64,000 nucleotides of DNA from Bacteroidota bacterium. Lineage in GTDB: Bacteria > Bacteroidota > Bacteroidia > JACPRZ01. The stretch covers positions 19,592 to 83,591 of the forward strand of contig JACPRZ010000017.1 in assembly GCA_016193485.1 (NCBI GenBank). Direction: 5' to 3'. Of this stretch, positions 47,031-54,836 are shown one piece after another. The notes beneath the pieces are model-generated. The model worked only from the letters and a program-made list of their open reading frames with translations. It made no database searches and was not told the DNA's origin. Position 1 is the stretch's first letter, and every line of letters starts with the position of its first letter. The position numbers and the translations under genes were made by a program.

Positions 47031-49571
47031 GTGTTACTCTTAAAAAATCATCCGATAATTCTGATTACTTATTTATTCCTCCTTGTTATTTCCCTAAATT
47101 ACCGCGGTTCTGCCCACAATACCAAAATAGACAGTTTAAAAACATTACTTGAATCTCTGCCAAAAGATACCGCATACGTAAGGATTTGTAATACCCTTTC
47201 CTGGGAATACCGGAACACAAACCCCGATAGCGGAATTTATTACGGAAAAATATCCCTTGATTTAATTGGACCTCCGGGTTCTCCTGCAGGTGGATCCGCT
47301 CTGCATGCTTCAGCATACAGTTTTCTCGCTTCAAATTATCTTGCCAAAGGTGACTTCCCGGAAGCAGTAAAATTTTATTCCCGGTCCATGGAAATACGGT
47401 CCCGGAATTTGAATAAGGCAAAGGAAGATGGTAATGAACGGGCAATTTATGAAAGTAAAAAGGGTATTGCCAGTGTAAAAAATAACCTGGGCATCATATT
47501 CTGGCAGCAGGGATCGTACGCAAAAGCCCTGCTGAATTTCAAACAATCTCTGCATCTTTATAAAGTGATTGGTGAACGAAGCGCTATTATATCAAGCATT
47601 ATCGGGAATATTGGTTCAATTTACCATTCTCAGGGTGATTACGAGCCGGCATTAAAATTATATTTTATCGCTTTAAAAATACGGCAAAAACTGGATGATA
47701 AGCGCGGGATTGCACACGCCTATAATAATATCGGAAATGTCTACTGGTCGCAGGGAATGTTACCGCTTGCCCTCGATTATCTTTTAAAAGGTTTGAAAAC
47801 GGCCGAAGAAACCGGTGACCTCGCTATTATGGCATCCGCCAATGGAAATATCGGACTGGTTTACAGCCAGCAGAATTCACCGGCAGAGGCGCTTGGATAT
47901 TTTTTGAAGTGCCTTGAAATTCAGGAAATGATGAGCGATAAACATGGTATGGCCGGGTCTTTTAATAATATCGGCAGTATTTATTGGGATATGGATTCCG
48001 TAGCAACAGCCCGTAATTATTATCTGAAAAGTTTGTCTGTCTGCACCGAACTGAATGATTCCTTCGGAATAGCCCAGGCGCTGAATAATCTCGGCTCGGT
48101 TTTTACTGCGGAAAAAAATTTCGCCAGAGGTATGGAATACCAGGAACAGGCATTGAAAATATATAAAAACATCGGAGATAAAAAAGGAATCTCCTATGCC
48201 CTGGATGATATCGGGGAATTATTTATCAATAAAGGAGAACCGTTGAATGCAATTCCTTTTTTGAATCAAAGTTTATCATTATGCATTGAGTTGGGACTTA
48301 TTCCGGAAAGGGTAAATACCTATTACCTTTTGTTTGCTGCAGACAGCGCTACCGGCAATATTGCCGGTGCTTTCGATCATTATAAACTCTATATTCAGTG
48401 GAAAGACAGTTTGATTAATGAAGAGAATACGAAAAGAATCGTCCGCCTTGAATCAAAGTACGAATGGGATAAAAAAGAAACGCGGATAAAAACTGAAAAT
48501 GAAAAAGAACGGGTTATTGCAGTTGCCGAAAGCCGCAGGCAGAAAATAATAATTCTTTTCACTGTGGTCGCATTGCTGTTCACACTGTTTATTGCATTGC
48601 TGGTTTACAGGAATTTTGTAAGGACCAAAAAATTCAACCGCGTGATTACATTCCAGAAGGAAATTATTGAAAAGCAAAAACAGGATATTACCGACAGCAT
48701 TGAATATGCCGGCAACATCCAGCGTGCCATGCTGCCTTCCATTGAAGAGATGAAATTATCTTTATCCGATTTTTTTATTTTGTATTTACCGAAAGCGATC
48801 GTCAGCGGGGATTTTTATTGGATAGCACAGCCCCCCCAACCCCCCGAAGGGGGGAAATTGGCAAACGCACCGGCCCTTAGCGCGGATAGCCAACTCCCCC
48901 CTTCGGGGGGCAGGGGGGCTGTTCTTCTTGCCGTCTGTGACTGCACCGGTCACGGTGTCCCTGGCGCCTTCATGAGCATGTTGTGCAATGCCCTGTTAAA
49001 TGAATCGGTCAGCGATAAAGGAATCAAAAGCCCTGAATTAATATTTGAGGAAGTAAGAAGAGGAATCGTTACTGCATTAAAACAAAAAGGAAGGATAGGA
49101 GAAACAAAGGACGGAATGGATGCGGTTTTAATCAGTTTGCATCCCGATAGTTATCGGGAGGGCAATGGGCAGGAAAACACCGGAACGGTTAATCATCCTG
49201 TACCGGCTGTTCATTGCCAACTGGTATGTGCCAACAATCCGCTTTACCTTATCCGTAACGGAACGCTTACGGAGTTTAAACCCGACAGGTTTCCGGTCGG
49301 AATTTATGAAGGAGAAATAAAACCATTTGCGCTGCAGGAAGTTGAATTGCAAAAAGGGGATATGCTTTATGCCTTTTCAGACGGATATGAAGATCAGCTG
49401 GGGGGGGAAAAACAAAAAAAATTCAAATCTGATAAATTGAAAAACCTTTTGGTTTCGATATCTGATAAGAATACGGAGGATCAGAAAAGATTATTGGAAA
49501 AGACATTCAGGGAGTGGAAAGGCGAAAATGAACAGACGGACGATGTAACTTTGATCGGAATACGAATCTAA
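47031..49571 (+). CDS. TPR sensor with SpoIIE (PP2C) phosphatase domain
   Basis: This 846-residue protein starts at a GTG (47031); the nearest upstream in-frame stop lies inside the MITE-like element, so no ATG start is available. A hydrophobic N-terminus (IILITYLFLLVISL) leads to a periplasmic TPR region of about ten repeats (AYNNIGNVYWSQGMLPLALD, ALNNLGSVFTAEKNFARGME). One membrane helix lies at about 505-530, then a coiled coil and a SpoIIE domain (IVSGDFYWIA, CDCTGHGVPGAFMSM, YAFSDGYEDQLGG, TDDVTLIGIRI). About 31 residues between FYWIA and AVLLAVCDCTG come from a GC-rich palindromic element, and LHPDSYREG comes from another palindrome at 49143. Both keep the frame. The Mn-binding aspartates appear intact. 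Confidence 0.9.
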   Translation: MLLLKNHPIILITYLFLLVISLNYRGSAHNTKIDSLKTLLESLPKDTAYVRICNTLSWEYRNTNPDSGIYYGKISLDLIGPPGSPAGGSALHASAYSFLASNYLAKGDFPEAVKFYSRSMEIRSRNLNKAKEDGNERAIYESKKGIASVKNNLGIIFWQQGSYAKALLNFKQSLHLYKVIGERSAIISSIIGNIGSIYHSQGDYEPALKLYFIALKIRQKLDDKRGIAHAYNNIGNVYWSQGMLPLALDYLLKGLKTAEETGDLAIMASANGNIGLVYSQQNSPAEALGYFLKCLEIQEMMSDKHGMAGSFNNIGSIYWDMDSVATARNYYLKSLSVCTELNDSFGIAQALNNLGSVFTAEKNFARGMEYQEQALKIYKNIGDKKGISYALDDIGELFINKGEPLNAIPFLNQSLSLCIELGLIPERVNTYYLLFAADSATGNIAGAFDHYKLYIQWKDSLINEENTKRIVRLESKYEWDKKETRIKTENEKERVIAVAESRRQKIIILFTVVALLFTLFIALLVYRNFVRTKKFNRVITFQKEIIEKQKQDITDSIEYAGNIQRAMLPSIEEMKLSLSDFFILYLPKAIVSGDFYWIAQPPQPPEGGKLANAPALSADSQLPPSGGRGAVLLAVCDCTGHGVPGAFMSMLCNALLNESVSDKGIKSPELIFEEVRRGIVTALKQKGRIGETKDGMDAVLISLHPDSYREGNGQENTGTVNHPVPAVHCQLVCANNPLYLIRNGTLTEFKPDRFPVGIYEGEIKPFALQEVELQKGDMLYAFSDGYEDQLGGEKQKKFKSDKLKNLLVSISDKNTEDQKRLLEKTFREWKGENEQTDDVTLIGIRI
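48828..48921. repeat. GC-rich palindromic element inserted in frame in a phosphatase gene
   Basis: Left arm 48828-48861 (CAGCCCCCCC, then CCGAAGGGGGG, AAATTGG) is the near-perfect reverse complement of 48890-48921 (CCAACTCCCCCC, TTCGGGGGG, CAGGGGGGCTG). The arms encode QPPQPPEGGKL and QLPPSGGRGA. The loop encodes about nine unrelated residues. The propeller phosphatase lacks this segment, so it is an insertion. Copies lie at 51353 and 63694. Confidence 0.85.
49143..49158. repeat. Palindrome CCCGATA-GT-TATCGGG inside a coding region
   Basis: This perfect 7-bp inverted repeat lies in the SpoIIE domain of the TPR phosphatase and codes for PDSYR within LHPDSYREG. The same palindrome with other loop bases is found in non-coding DNA at 38962, 52083 (longer loop) and 58262. 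Confidence 0.7.
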
Positions 49572-49588
49572 AAATCATTAAAATTCCT

Positions 49589-49625
49589 GCCTGACGCCTG
49601 CCTGCCGGCAGGCAGGACAGTCAGG
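49589..49625. repeat. Nested palindrome between the two TPR phosphatase genes
   Basis: CCTGCCTGCCGGCAGGCAGG (49597-49616) is the same 20-bp palindrome found in MITE copy A. It is embedded in a second palindrome, with CCTGAC on its left and GTCAGG on its right. The CCTGAC...GTCAGG shell also follows the other two phosphatase genes, there with other inserts. It may act as a transcript-end hairpin, but there is no U tract. Confidence 0.65.
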
Positions 49626-49633
49626 GGCAGAAA

Positions 49634-52063
49634 ATGAATAAACATTGGCCGATACCGGTTTTCATCCTCTTGTCTTTCTTTTGCAATCCGACATTAGGCA
49701 CTTTTGCCGTATTTGCCGGCAGTTCAAAAATTGACTCTCTTTTAGCCGTATTGAAATCCGCTCCTGAGGATTCAAATAAGGTAAAGACCCTCATTGCTCT
49801 TTCCTGGCAAGTTATCCACATCGGAAAATACCCGGAAGGAAGTCAATATTGTTACCGTGCATTCAACCTCTCAAAAAAAATTAATTTTTTACCGGGGGTC
49901 GGCCAATCACTTAGCAACCTGGGTATTATTCATGATTACAAAGGTGAAATACCGAAAGCTTTATTGTTTTATACCCTGGCATTGAAAATCAATAAAAAAG
50001 CAGGTGACAGCAATGGGATGGCAGAGGCATTCAATAACCTCGGTGTCATTTCAGTAAATACAGGTGATTACCGGAAAGCGAGAGAATATTTTCTTAAAGC
50101 GGTACAATTGCGCGAAGGAATCCTGGAAAATTTCAGACGTCATCCGGAAAGTTTTCAGAATGAACTTAAAAGAACCCTGAAAGCCACCGCTGCATCGCTT
50201 AATAATCTCGGCCTTATTTCAAAATTAGAGGGAAATTATCCAAAAGCGCTTGAATATTTTTATAAATCACTTAAACTGAAAGAAGAAACAGGAGATAAAA
50301 TGGGCATAGCAGGAACATTAAGTAATCTTGGATCTCTATACAGGCAGCAGGGTGATATGGACAAAGCCCTTGAATATATGAAAGAATCCCTGAAAATTGA
50401 CATGGAACTTGGAATTAAACTTGATATTGCTATGGCTTATAATAATATTGGTCTTATAAATTCATACAAGGGAGAGGATTCTGTTGCTTTGAGATATTAT
50501 GGAATGGCTTGCGGCATGATGGAGGAATTATCGGATAAAACGAACCGTGCAAAAACATTAATCAATATGGGAGTAATTTATGAAAAACAGGAAAATTATC
50601 CGAAGTCACTTGATTGTTACATGAATTCCCTGATCCTCTCTGAATCTTCCGGGAACAAAATGGTAATGTCCGGGGCATTGCATAACATCGGTGTTTTTTA
50701 TATGAAAAACAGGATGAATGTACCCGCTAAGGAATCTTTATTCACCGCGCTTGATTATTGCACCAGGTCATTAAACATTGCCAAAGAAATCAATTCACCT
50801 GAAGTGATTAAAGAAGTGGAAAAATCGGTAAGCGCTATATATGAAAAACTTGCCGTGGATGACCCGTCCGGGAAAAAAGAACACCTTGCAAACTCTTTAT
50901 TACATTTCAGGGCATACATTGCAGCAAGGGATTCACTTTTGAATGAAGCCAATATTAAAAAAATTACGCGGATGGAATCAGAACTCGAATATTCAAAAAA
51001 AGAGATCGCCATTAAACTTGAACAGGAAAAAGAAAAAGCAGTTTCAGAAGCGGAAAGCAGGAGACAGAATGTTTTTATAATATTTGCCGTTTCCTGTCTC
51101 TTTTTTGCCGGAATAGTTGCACTGGTAGTTTACAGGAATTTCAGGAAAACAAAAGCAGCCAATTTACTGATAGCCCGGCAAAAAAATGAGATAGAAAGGC
51201 AAAAACTGGATATGACCGACAGCATTGAATATGCGGGTATTATACAGGGAGCCATGCTTCCCGCCCCGGAAGAATTCAACAGGTTATTCCCTGAAGCGTT
51301 TATCCTCTTTAAACCAAAAGATATTGTGAGCGGGGATTTTTATTGGATAACACAGCCCCCCAAACCCCCCGAAGGGGGGACTTATTATTCTCCAACTCCC
51401 TCCTTTGAAGGTCATTTTGGCATTGCTTCTCAGAACCCCCCTTCGGGGGGCAGGGGGGCCGTGCTTCTTGCCGTTTGCGATTGCACCGGTCATGGTGTTC
51501 CCGGGGCTTTTATGAGTATGCTTTGTAATGCATTGTTGAATGAAACCGTAAACGATAATGGAATTACCAAACCCGATAAGATATTTGATTCGGTACGCAG
51601 CGGTATTATTTCTGCGTTGAAACAAAAGGATAAAACCGGTGGATCGGAGGATGGCATGGATGGTTCTCTATTAAAATTATTAATTAATCAGGATGGATGC
51701 ACAACCGCAGAAATTACGACAGCCAATAACCCGGTATATGTCATCAGTAAGGGATTAATTTCAGAAATTAAACCGGACAGGTTTCCTGTTGGAATTTACG
51801 CTGGGGATTTTTCCCCCTTCACCCTGCATACCCTATCGCTTCAGAAAGGAGATATGATTTATATAACAACCGATGGCTATGAGGATCAGATTGGCGGACC
51901 GAAAATGAAGAAATTCAAATCGGATAAGTTAAGGGAAATATTTGTTTCAATTTCGTTCAGACCGGCACATGAGCAGAAAGAAATCCTTGAAAAAGCATTT
52001 CAGGAATGGAAAGGCAACGGAGAACAGACGGACGATGTAACTGTAATAGGTATAAGAATTTAA
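49634..52063 (+). CDS. TPR sensor with SpoIIE (PP2C) phosphatase domain
   Basis: This 809-residue paralog of the preceding gene has a signal-like N-terminus (IPVFILLSFFCNPTLGTFAVF) and about nine TPR units (AFNNLGVISVNTGDYRKARE, TLSNLGSLYRQQGDMDKALE). A coiled coil, a membrane helix at about 477-497 (VFIIFAVSCLFFAGIVALVV) and a second coiled coil with DSIEYAGIIQGAMLPAPEEF follow. The SpoIIE domain has IVSGDFYWIT, CDCTGHGVPGAFMSM and TTDGYEDQIGG. As in its neighbour, a palindromic element adds about 38 residues between FYWIT and AVLLAVCDC at the same point. The 3' end carries the mobile C-terminal cassette. It lies 62 bp after its paralog and ends convergent with the glutamine synthetase gene. 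Confidence 0.9.
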   Translation: MNKHWPIPVFILLSFFCNPTLGTFAVFAGSSKIDSLLAVLKSAPEDSNKVKTLIALSWQVIHIGKYPEGSQYCYRAFNLSKKINFLPGVGQSLSNLGIIHDYKGEIPKALLFYTLALKINKKAGDSNGMAEAFNNLGVISVNTGDYRKAREYFLKAVQLREGILENFRRHPESFQNELKRTLKATAASLNNLGLISKLEGNYPKALEYFYKSLKLKEETGDKMGIAGTLSNLGSLYRQQGDMDKALEYMKESLKIDMELGIKLDIAMAYNNIGLINSYKGEDSVALRYYGMACGMMEELSDKTNRAKTLINMGVIYEKQENYPKSLDCYMNSLILSESSGNKMVMSGALHNIGVFYMKNRMNVPAKESLFTALDYCTRSLNIAKEINSPEVIKEVEKSVSAIYEKLAVDDPSGKKEHLANSLLHFRAYIAARDSLLNEANIKKITRMESELEYSKKEIAIKLEQEKEKAVSEAESRRQNVFIIFAVSCLFFAGIVALVVYRNFRKTKAANLLIARQKNEIERQKLDMTDSIEYAGIIQGAMLPAPEEFNRLFPEAFILFKPKDIVSGDFYWITQPPKPPEGGTYYSPTPSFEGHFGIASQNPPSGGRGAVLLAVCDCTGHGVPGAFMSMLCNALLNETVNDNGITKPDKIFDSVRSGIISALKQKDKTGGSEDGMDGSLLKLLINQDGCTTAEITTANNPVYVISKGLISEIKPDRFPVGIYAGDFSPFTLHTLSLQKGDMIYITTDGYEDQIGGPKMKKFKSDKLREIFVSISFRPAHEQKEILEKAFQEWKGNGEQTDDVTVIGIRI
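51353..51460. repeat. GC-rich palindromic element inserted in frame (second phosphatase copy)
   Basis: The left arm 51353-51380 (CAGCCCCCC, AAACCCCCCGAAGGGGGGA) pairs with 51434-51460 (AACCCCCCTTCGGGGGG, CAGGGGGGCC). It codes for QPPKPPEGGTYY and ASQNPPSGGRGA. The position within the SpoIIE domain is the same as in the upstream paralog, but the loop is longer and unrelated. Confidence 0.85.
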
Positions 52064-52145
52064 CTGTATTTGTCCTGACCGACCCCGATGATAAATATCG
52101 GGGGAGCGTCAGGATGATGGTACGGTGATCGGAATACGGATATAG
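52022..52145 (+). repeat. C-terminal cassette with hairpin and relic tail (copy 2)
   Basis: Bases 52022-52084 repeat 46682-46744 with one difference and encode EQTDDVTVIGIRI plus the stop. The CCTGAC...GTCAGG hairpin then has the insert CCCCGAT-GATAA-ATATCGGGG. Directly after, 52110-52145 reads CAG-GAT-GAT-GGT..., which is QDDGTVIGIRI and a TAG stop, again a displaced C-terminus. Confidence 0.7.
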
Positions 52146-52167
52146 ATGAATTGGATTGAAATTAAGC

Positions 52168-52191
52168 AGCGAGACGGTGCACCGTCTCGCT
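52168..52191. terminator. 24-bp perfect palindrome between convergent genes
   Basis: AGCGAGACGGTG is followed directly by its exact reverse complement CACCGTCTCGCT. The palindrome lies between the third phosphatase gene and the glutamine synthetase gene and overlaps the last two bases of the latter's stop codon complement. The position suits a shared transcript-end hairpin, but no T run follows on either strand, so terminator function is uncertain. Confidence 0.45.
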
Positions 52192-54481
52192 ACTTCGTAA
52201 ACAGCATCTCCCGGTATTTAGCCAAAGGCCACAATTCATTGTCAACCGTCATTTCAAGTTTATCGGCATGTTTCCGGATACTGGCAAGATAGGGTTTTAC
52301 TTTGTCGCAGTAAGCGCCTGCTTTCTCGCGGATATTATCAATGGAGTTTGCTTTTTTTCTTTCCTCAACCATTGATTTTACATCGCTCCTTAATGCTCCG
52401 ATATGGAGACCTGTCTCACGGATCAGTCCAACCTGGGTGGAATACATATCACCGGTTGCAGTTCCGGCTGAACCATTAGAAATGGTTTGACCGCTTTTTT
52501 TCTTTTGTTTTCCAGGTGAAACAACTCCTGCCGCTTCTTCAACCGCATAAGTAACGACCGGTTCTCCTTCAAAGATCATTTTTAATCCCCTGACATTTTC
52601 AATAAGGAGGTTCTGATATTTTACGGCAGCCGGTATGATCTGGTTCATGGCAATTTCTCCTGCCAGCCGCGATTCAATCTGGAGGCGCTTCATGTAATTC
52701 TCCAGTTCAATTTCATACCTTGCGTGGATTTCCCGTTCATTGAGGATATGGTGTTTTTCGAAGAGGTGCATGGCATCCTTCTTTACAAAAAAGTCAAGAG
52801 CGAGGGGTGTGGTATTTATGTTTGAGAGGCCTCTCTTTTCCGCTTCTTTCACCCAATCAGCGGAATAGTTATTGCCGTCAAACAGGATCCTTTTTGACGA
52901 TACGATGTAATTCCTCAATACATGCAGTATCGCTTCATCTTTATCCTCGCCTTTTTTCAGAAGCGAATCCACTTCTTTATTAAACTCGGTAAGCCGGTCA
53001 GCGACAATCGTATTAAGAACGGTCATTGCCGAAGCGCAGTTAGCAGATGAGCCGACTGCCCGGAATTCAAATTTATTGCCGGTAAATGCAAAAGGAGAAG
53101 TGCGGTTCCTGTCGGTGTTGTCAATCAGAATTTCAGGAATTTTCCCGATGTTGAGTTTCAGTTCGCTTTTTTCTTCAGGCGTCATCTTTTCTTTTTTGAC
53201 TTTTTTCACAATCTCATCAAGGATCATATTCAGATGGTTCCCGATGAAAATTGACATGATTGCCGGTGGCGCTTCATTGGCTCCGAGCCGGTGGTCATTA
53301 TTGGCAGAAGCGATAGATGCTCTTAACAAATTTGCATGATCATGTACCGCTTTTATCGCATTGATAAAAAAGGTAAGGAACATCAGGTTATTTTTAGGTG
53401 TTTTACCCGGGCTTAAAAGGTTTCTGCCGGTATTGGTTGCCATTGACCAGTTATTATGTTTCCCTGAACCGTTTATCCCGGCAAAGGGTTTTTCATGCAA
53501 TAATACCCGGAGGTTATGCCTGCGTGAGACCCGGTCCATCAGGTCCATCAGTTGCTGGTTGTGGTCAACGGACAAATTCACCTCTTCAAATACCGGGGCG
53601 CATTCAAACTGGTTAGGTGCTACTTCATTATGGCGCGTTCTTACCGGAATTCCCAGTTTATATGCTTCGGTTTCAAAATCGTGAATGAAAGCCATTGCCC
53701 TTTCGGGAATGGATCCGAAATAATGATCTTCCAATTGCTGGCCGCGTGCCGATGCCATGCCGAAAAGGGTTCGGCCAGTGAGGAGGAGGTCCGGGCGGAC
53801 ATCCACAAACGCTTTGTCAATTAAGAAATATTCCTGTTCCCATCCGAGAGTGGCGATTACACGCGTTACATTCTTATCAAAATACTGGCATACATCCGTT
53901 GCCGCTTTATCAAGGACGCTCAGGGCGCGGAGAAGCGGTGTTTTATAATCAAGTGCTTCACCGGTATAGGAAATGTAAACCGAAGGAACGCATAAAGTTT
54001 TTCCTGTGATAAATGCCGGAGAACTCGGATCCCATGCGGTATAGCCGCGCGCTTCAAAAGTTGACCGCAGTCCCCCGCTCGGGAAACTGGAGGCATCGGG
54101 CTCCTGCTGAACCAACTGGCTCCCTTCAAACCGTTCAATTGAACGGCCGCCTTCAATGGGATTAAAAAAGGAGTCGTGCTTTTCAGCGGTGAGGCCGTGC
54201 AACGGCTGGAACCAATGCGTAAAATGAGTCGCTCTTTTGCTGATTGCCCACGCTTTCATGCCTGCTGCTACGTGGTCGGCAATTTTGCGGTCGATGGGAT
54301 GCCCGTGATCTATCGCATCGGTTACTTTTTTAAAAATATCTTCAGCAAGAAATTCGCGCATTGACTGCCTGCCGAAAATGTTTTCACCGAAAAACCCGGA
54401 TATCTGGTCCGATGGCGGATTTACCGCTACCGGAACGCGGTTGTGGGTCTCTTCAAGCGCTTTAAAACGGAGTTCTGACAT
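52190..54481 (-). CDS. glnN: Glutamine synthetase type III
   Basis: This enzyme makes glutamine from glutamate, ammonium and ATP in the cytoplasm. It has 763 residues from the ATG at 54481 (MSELRFKALEETHNRVPVAV); the frame runs 31 codons further but those residues are not family-like. GSIII size (about 700-730) and order fit. Seen are FFGENIFGRQSMREFL, FPSGGLRSTFEARGYTAWDP, LGWEQEYFLIDK (metal ligands), RTRHNEVAPNQFECAPVFEE and GSGKHNNWSMAT. A short Ser/Lys/Gly-rich stretch, GKQKKKSGQTISNGSAGTAT, near residue 660 interrupts the C-terminal helical region. The upstream region has a good promoter and a 10-bp inverted repeat that could be a regulator site. Its end converges with the phosphatase cluster. 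Confidence 0.95.
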   Translation of the reverse strand: MSELRFKALEETHNRVPVAVNPPSDQISGFFGENIFGRQSMREFLAEDIFKKVTDAIDHGHPIDRKIADHVAAGMKAWAISKRATHFTHWFQPLHGLTAEKHDSFFNPIEGGRSIERFEGSQLVQQEPDASSFPSGGLRSTFEARGYTAWDPSSPAFITGKTLCVPSVYISYTGEALDYKTPLLRALSVLDKAATDVCQYFDKNVTRVIATLGWEQEYFLIDKAFVDVRPDLLLTGRTLFGMASARGQQLEDHYFGSIPERAMAFIHDFETEAYKLGIPVRTRHNEVAPNQFECAPVFEEVNLSVDHNQQLMDLMDRVSRRHNLRVLLHEKPFAGINGSGKHNNWSMATNTGRNLLSPGKTPKNNLMFLTFFINAIKAVHDHANLLRASIASANNDHRLGANEAPPAIMSIFIGNHLNMILDEIVKKVKKEKMTPEEKSELKLNIGKIPEILIDNTDRNRTSPFAFTGNKFEFRAVGSSANCASAMTVLNTIVADRLTEFNKEVDSLLKKGEDKDEAILHVLRNYIVSSKRILFDGNNYSADWVKEAEKRGLSNINTTPLALDFFVKKDAMHLFEKHHILNEREIHARYEIELENYMKRLQIESRLAGEIAMNQIIPAAVKYQNLLIENVRGLKMIFEGEPVVTYAVEEAAGVVSPGKQKKKSGQTISNGSAGTATGDMYSTQVGLIRETGLHIGALRSDVKSMVEERKKANSIDNIREKAGAYCDKVKPYLASIRKHADKLEMTVDNELWPLAKYREMLFTK

Positions 54482-54518
54482 AATTAAGAGGTTTAATGAA
54501 AAACTATGAATTTTGTGA

Positions 54519-54551
54519 CAAAGGTAGATAAAAATGGGGGTCGGTAACCAA
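54519..54551 (-). promoter_or_regulatory. Promoter of the glutamine synthetase gene
   Basis: On the minus strand TTG (54549-54551), a 22-base gap and TACCTTTG (54519-54526) give a full Bacteroidota promoter. The ATG lies 37 bases downstream. Confidence 0.65.
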
Positions 54552-54564
54552 AAAATGTATTTTT

Positions 54565-54596
54565 TTATTAACAACCCCCCTGTTTTTTGTTAATAA
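54565..54596. promoter_or_regulatory. Inverted repeat TTATTAACAA-N12-TTGTTAATAA, candidate operator
   Basis: The two 10-bp arms (54565-54574 and 54587-54596) are exact reverse complements with a 12-base spacer holding CCCCCC and TTTTT runs. The site lies 14 bases upstream of the glutamine synthetase -33 element and about 75 bases before the tRNA-Leu promoter box. The arms are centred 22 bases apart, about two helical turns, which suits binding by a dimeric regulator. Confidence 0.5.
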
Positions 54597-54669
54597 CCCT
54601 TCTAAAAGGCATATTTATTAGTAATCTCATTAATTTTAATTTCCCGGGATTACCGGCAGGATAAAGTGT

Positions 54670-54677
54670 TATTTTTG
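54670..54677 (+). promoter_or_regulatory. -7 box of tRNA-Leu
   Basis: TATTTTTG fits TAnnTTTG 38 bases upstream of the tRNA. The TTG element is weak or absent. Confidence 0.35.
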
Positions 54678-54714
54678 CCAAAAATCCGATTCCTTCAGGA
54701 AAAAATATCTTTTA

Positions 54715-54798
54715 GCCCTCGTGGCGGAACTGGCAGACGCGCTAGCTTCAGGAGCTAGTAGCCGTACGGCTGTGGAGGTTCAAATCCTCTCGGGGGCA
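54715..54798 (+). tRNA. tRNA-Leu (anticodon CAG)
   Basis: This is an 84-base class II tRNA. The acceptor GCCCTCG pairs with CGGGGGC (one T-G wobble), followed by discriminator A. The anticodon stem CTAGC/GCTAG closes the loop TTCAGGA, giving anticodon CAG. A variable arm (TAGCCGTACGGCTGT) and the T arm GAGG-TTCAAAT-CCTC are clear. CCA is not encoded. It decodes CTG and lies 38 bp upstream of uvrB. Confidence 0.96.
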
Positions 54799-54836
54799 CT
54801 TGGTAATTCATAATATAAAATGATTTTTGTTTTTTT

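Noticed and set aside
47031..49571. Treating the TPR phosphatases as broken because of the Pro/Gly-rich insert
   Set aside because: The frame is kept and the conserved aspartate and glycine motifs on both sides are intact, so the insert looks tolerated rather than disruptive.
54715..54798. tRNA-Leu as an integration site
   Set aside because: No integrase gene, no repeated tRNA 3' end and no foreign cargo is seen beside it; uvrB follows directly.
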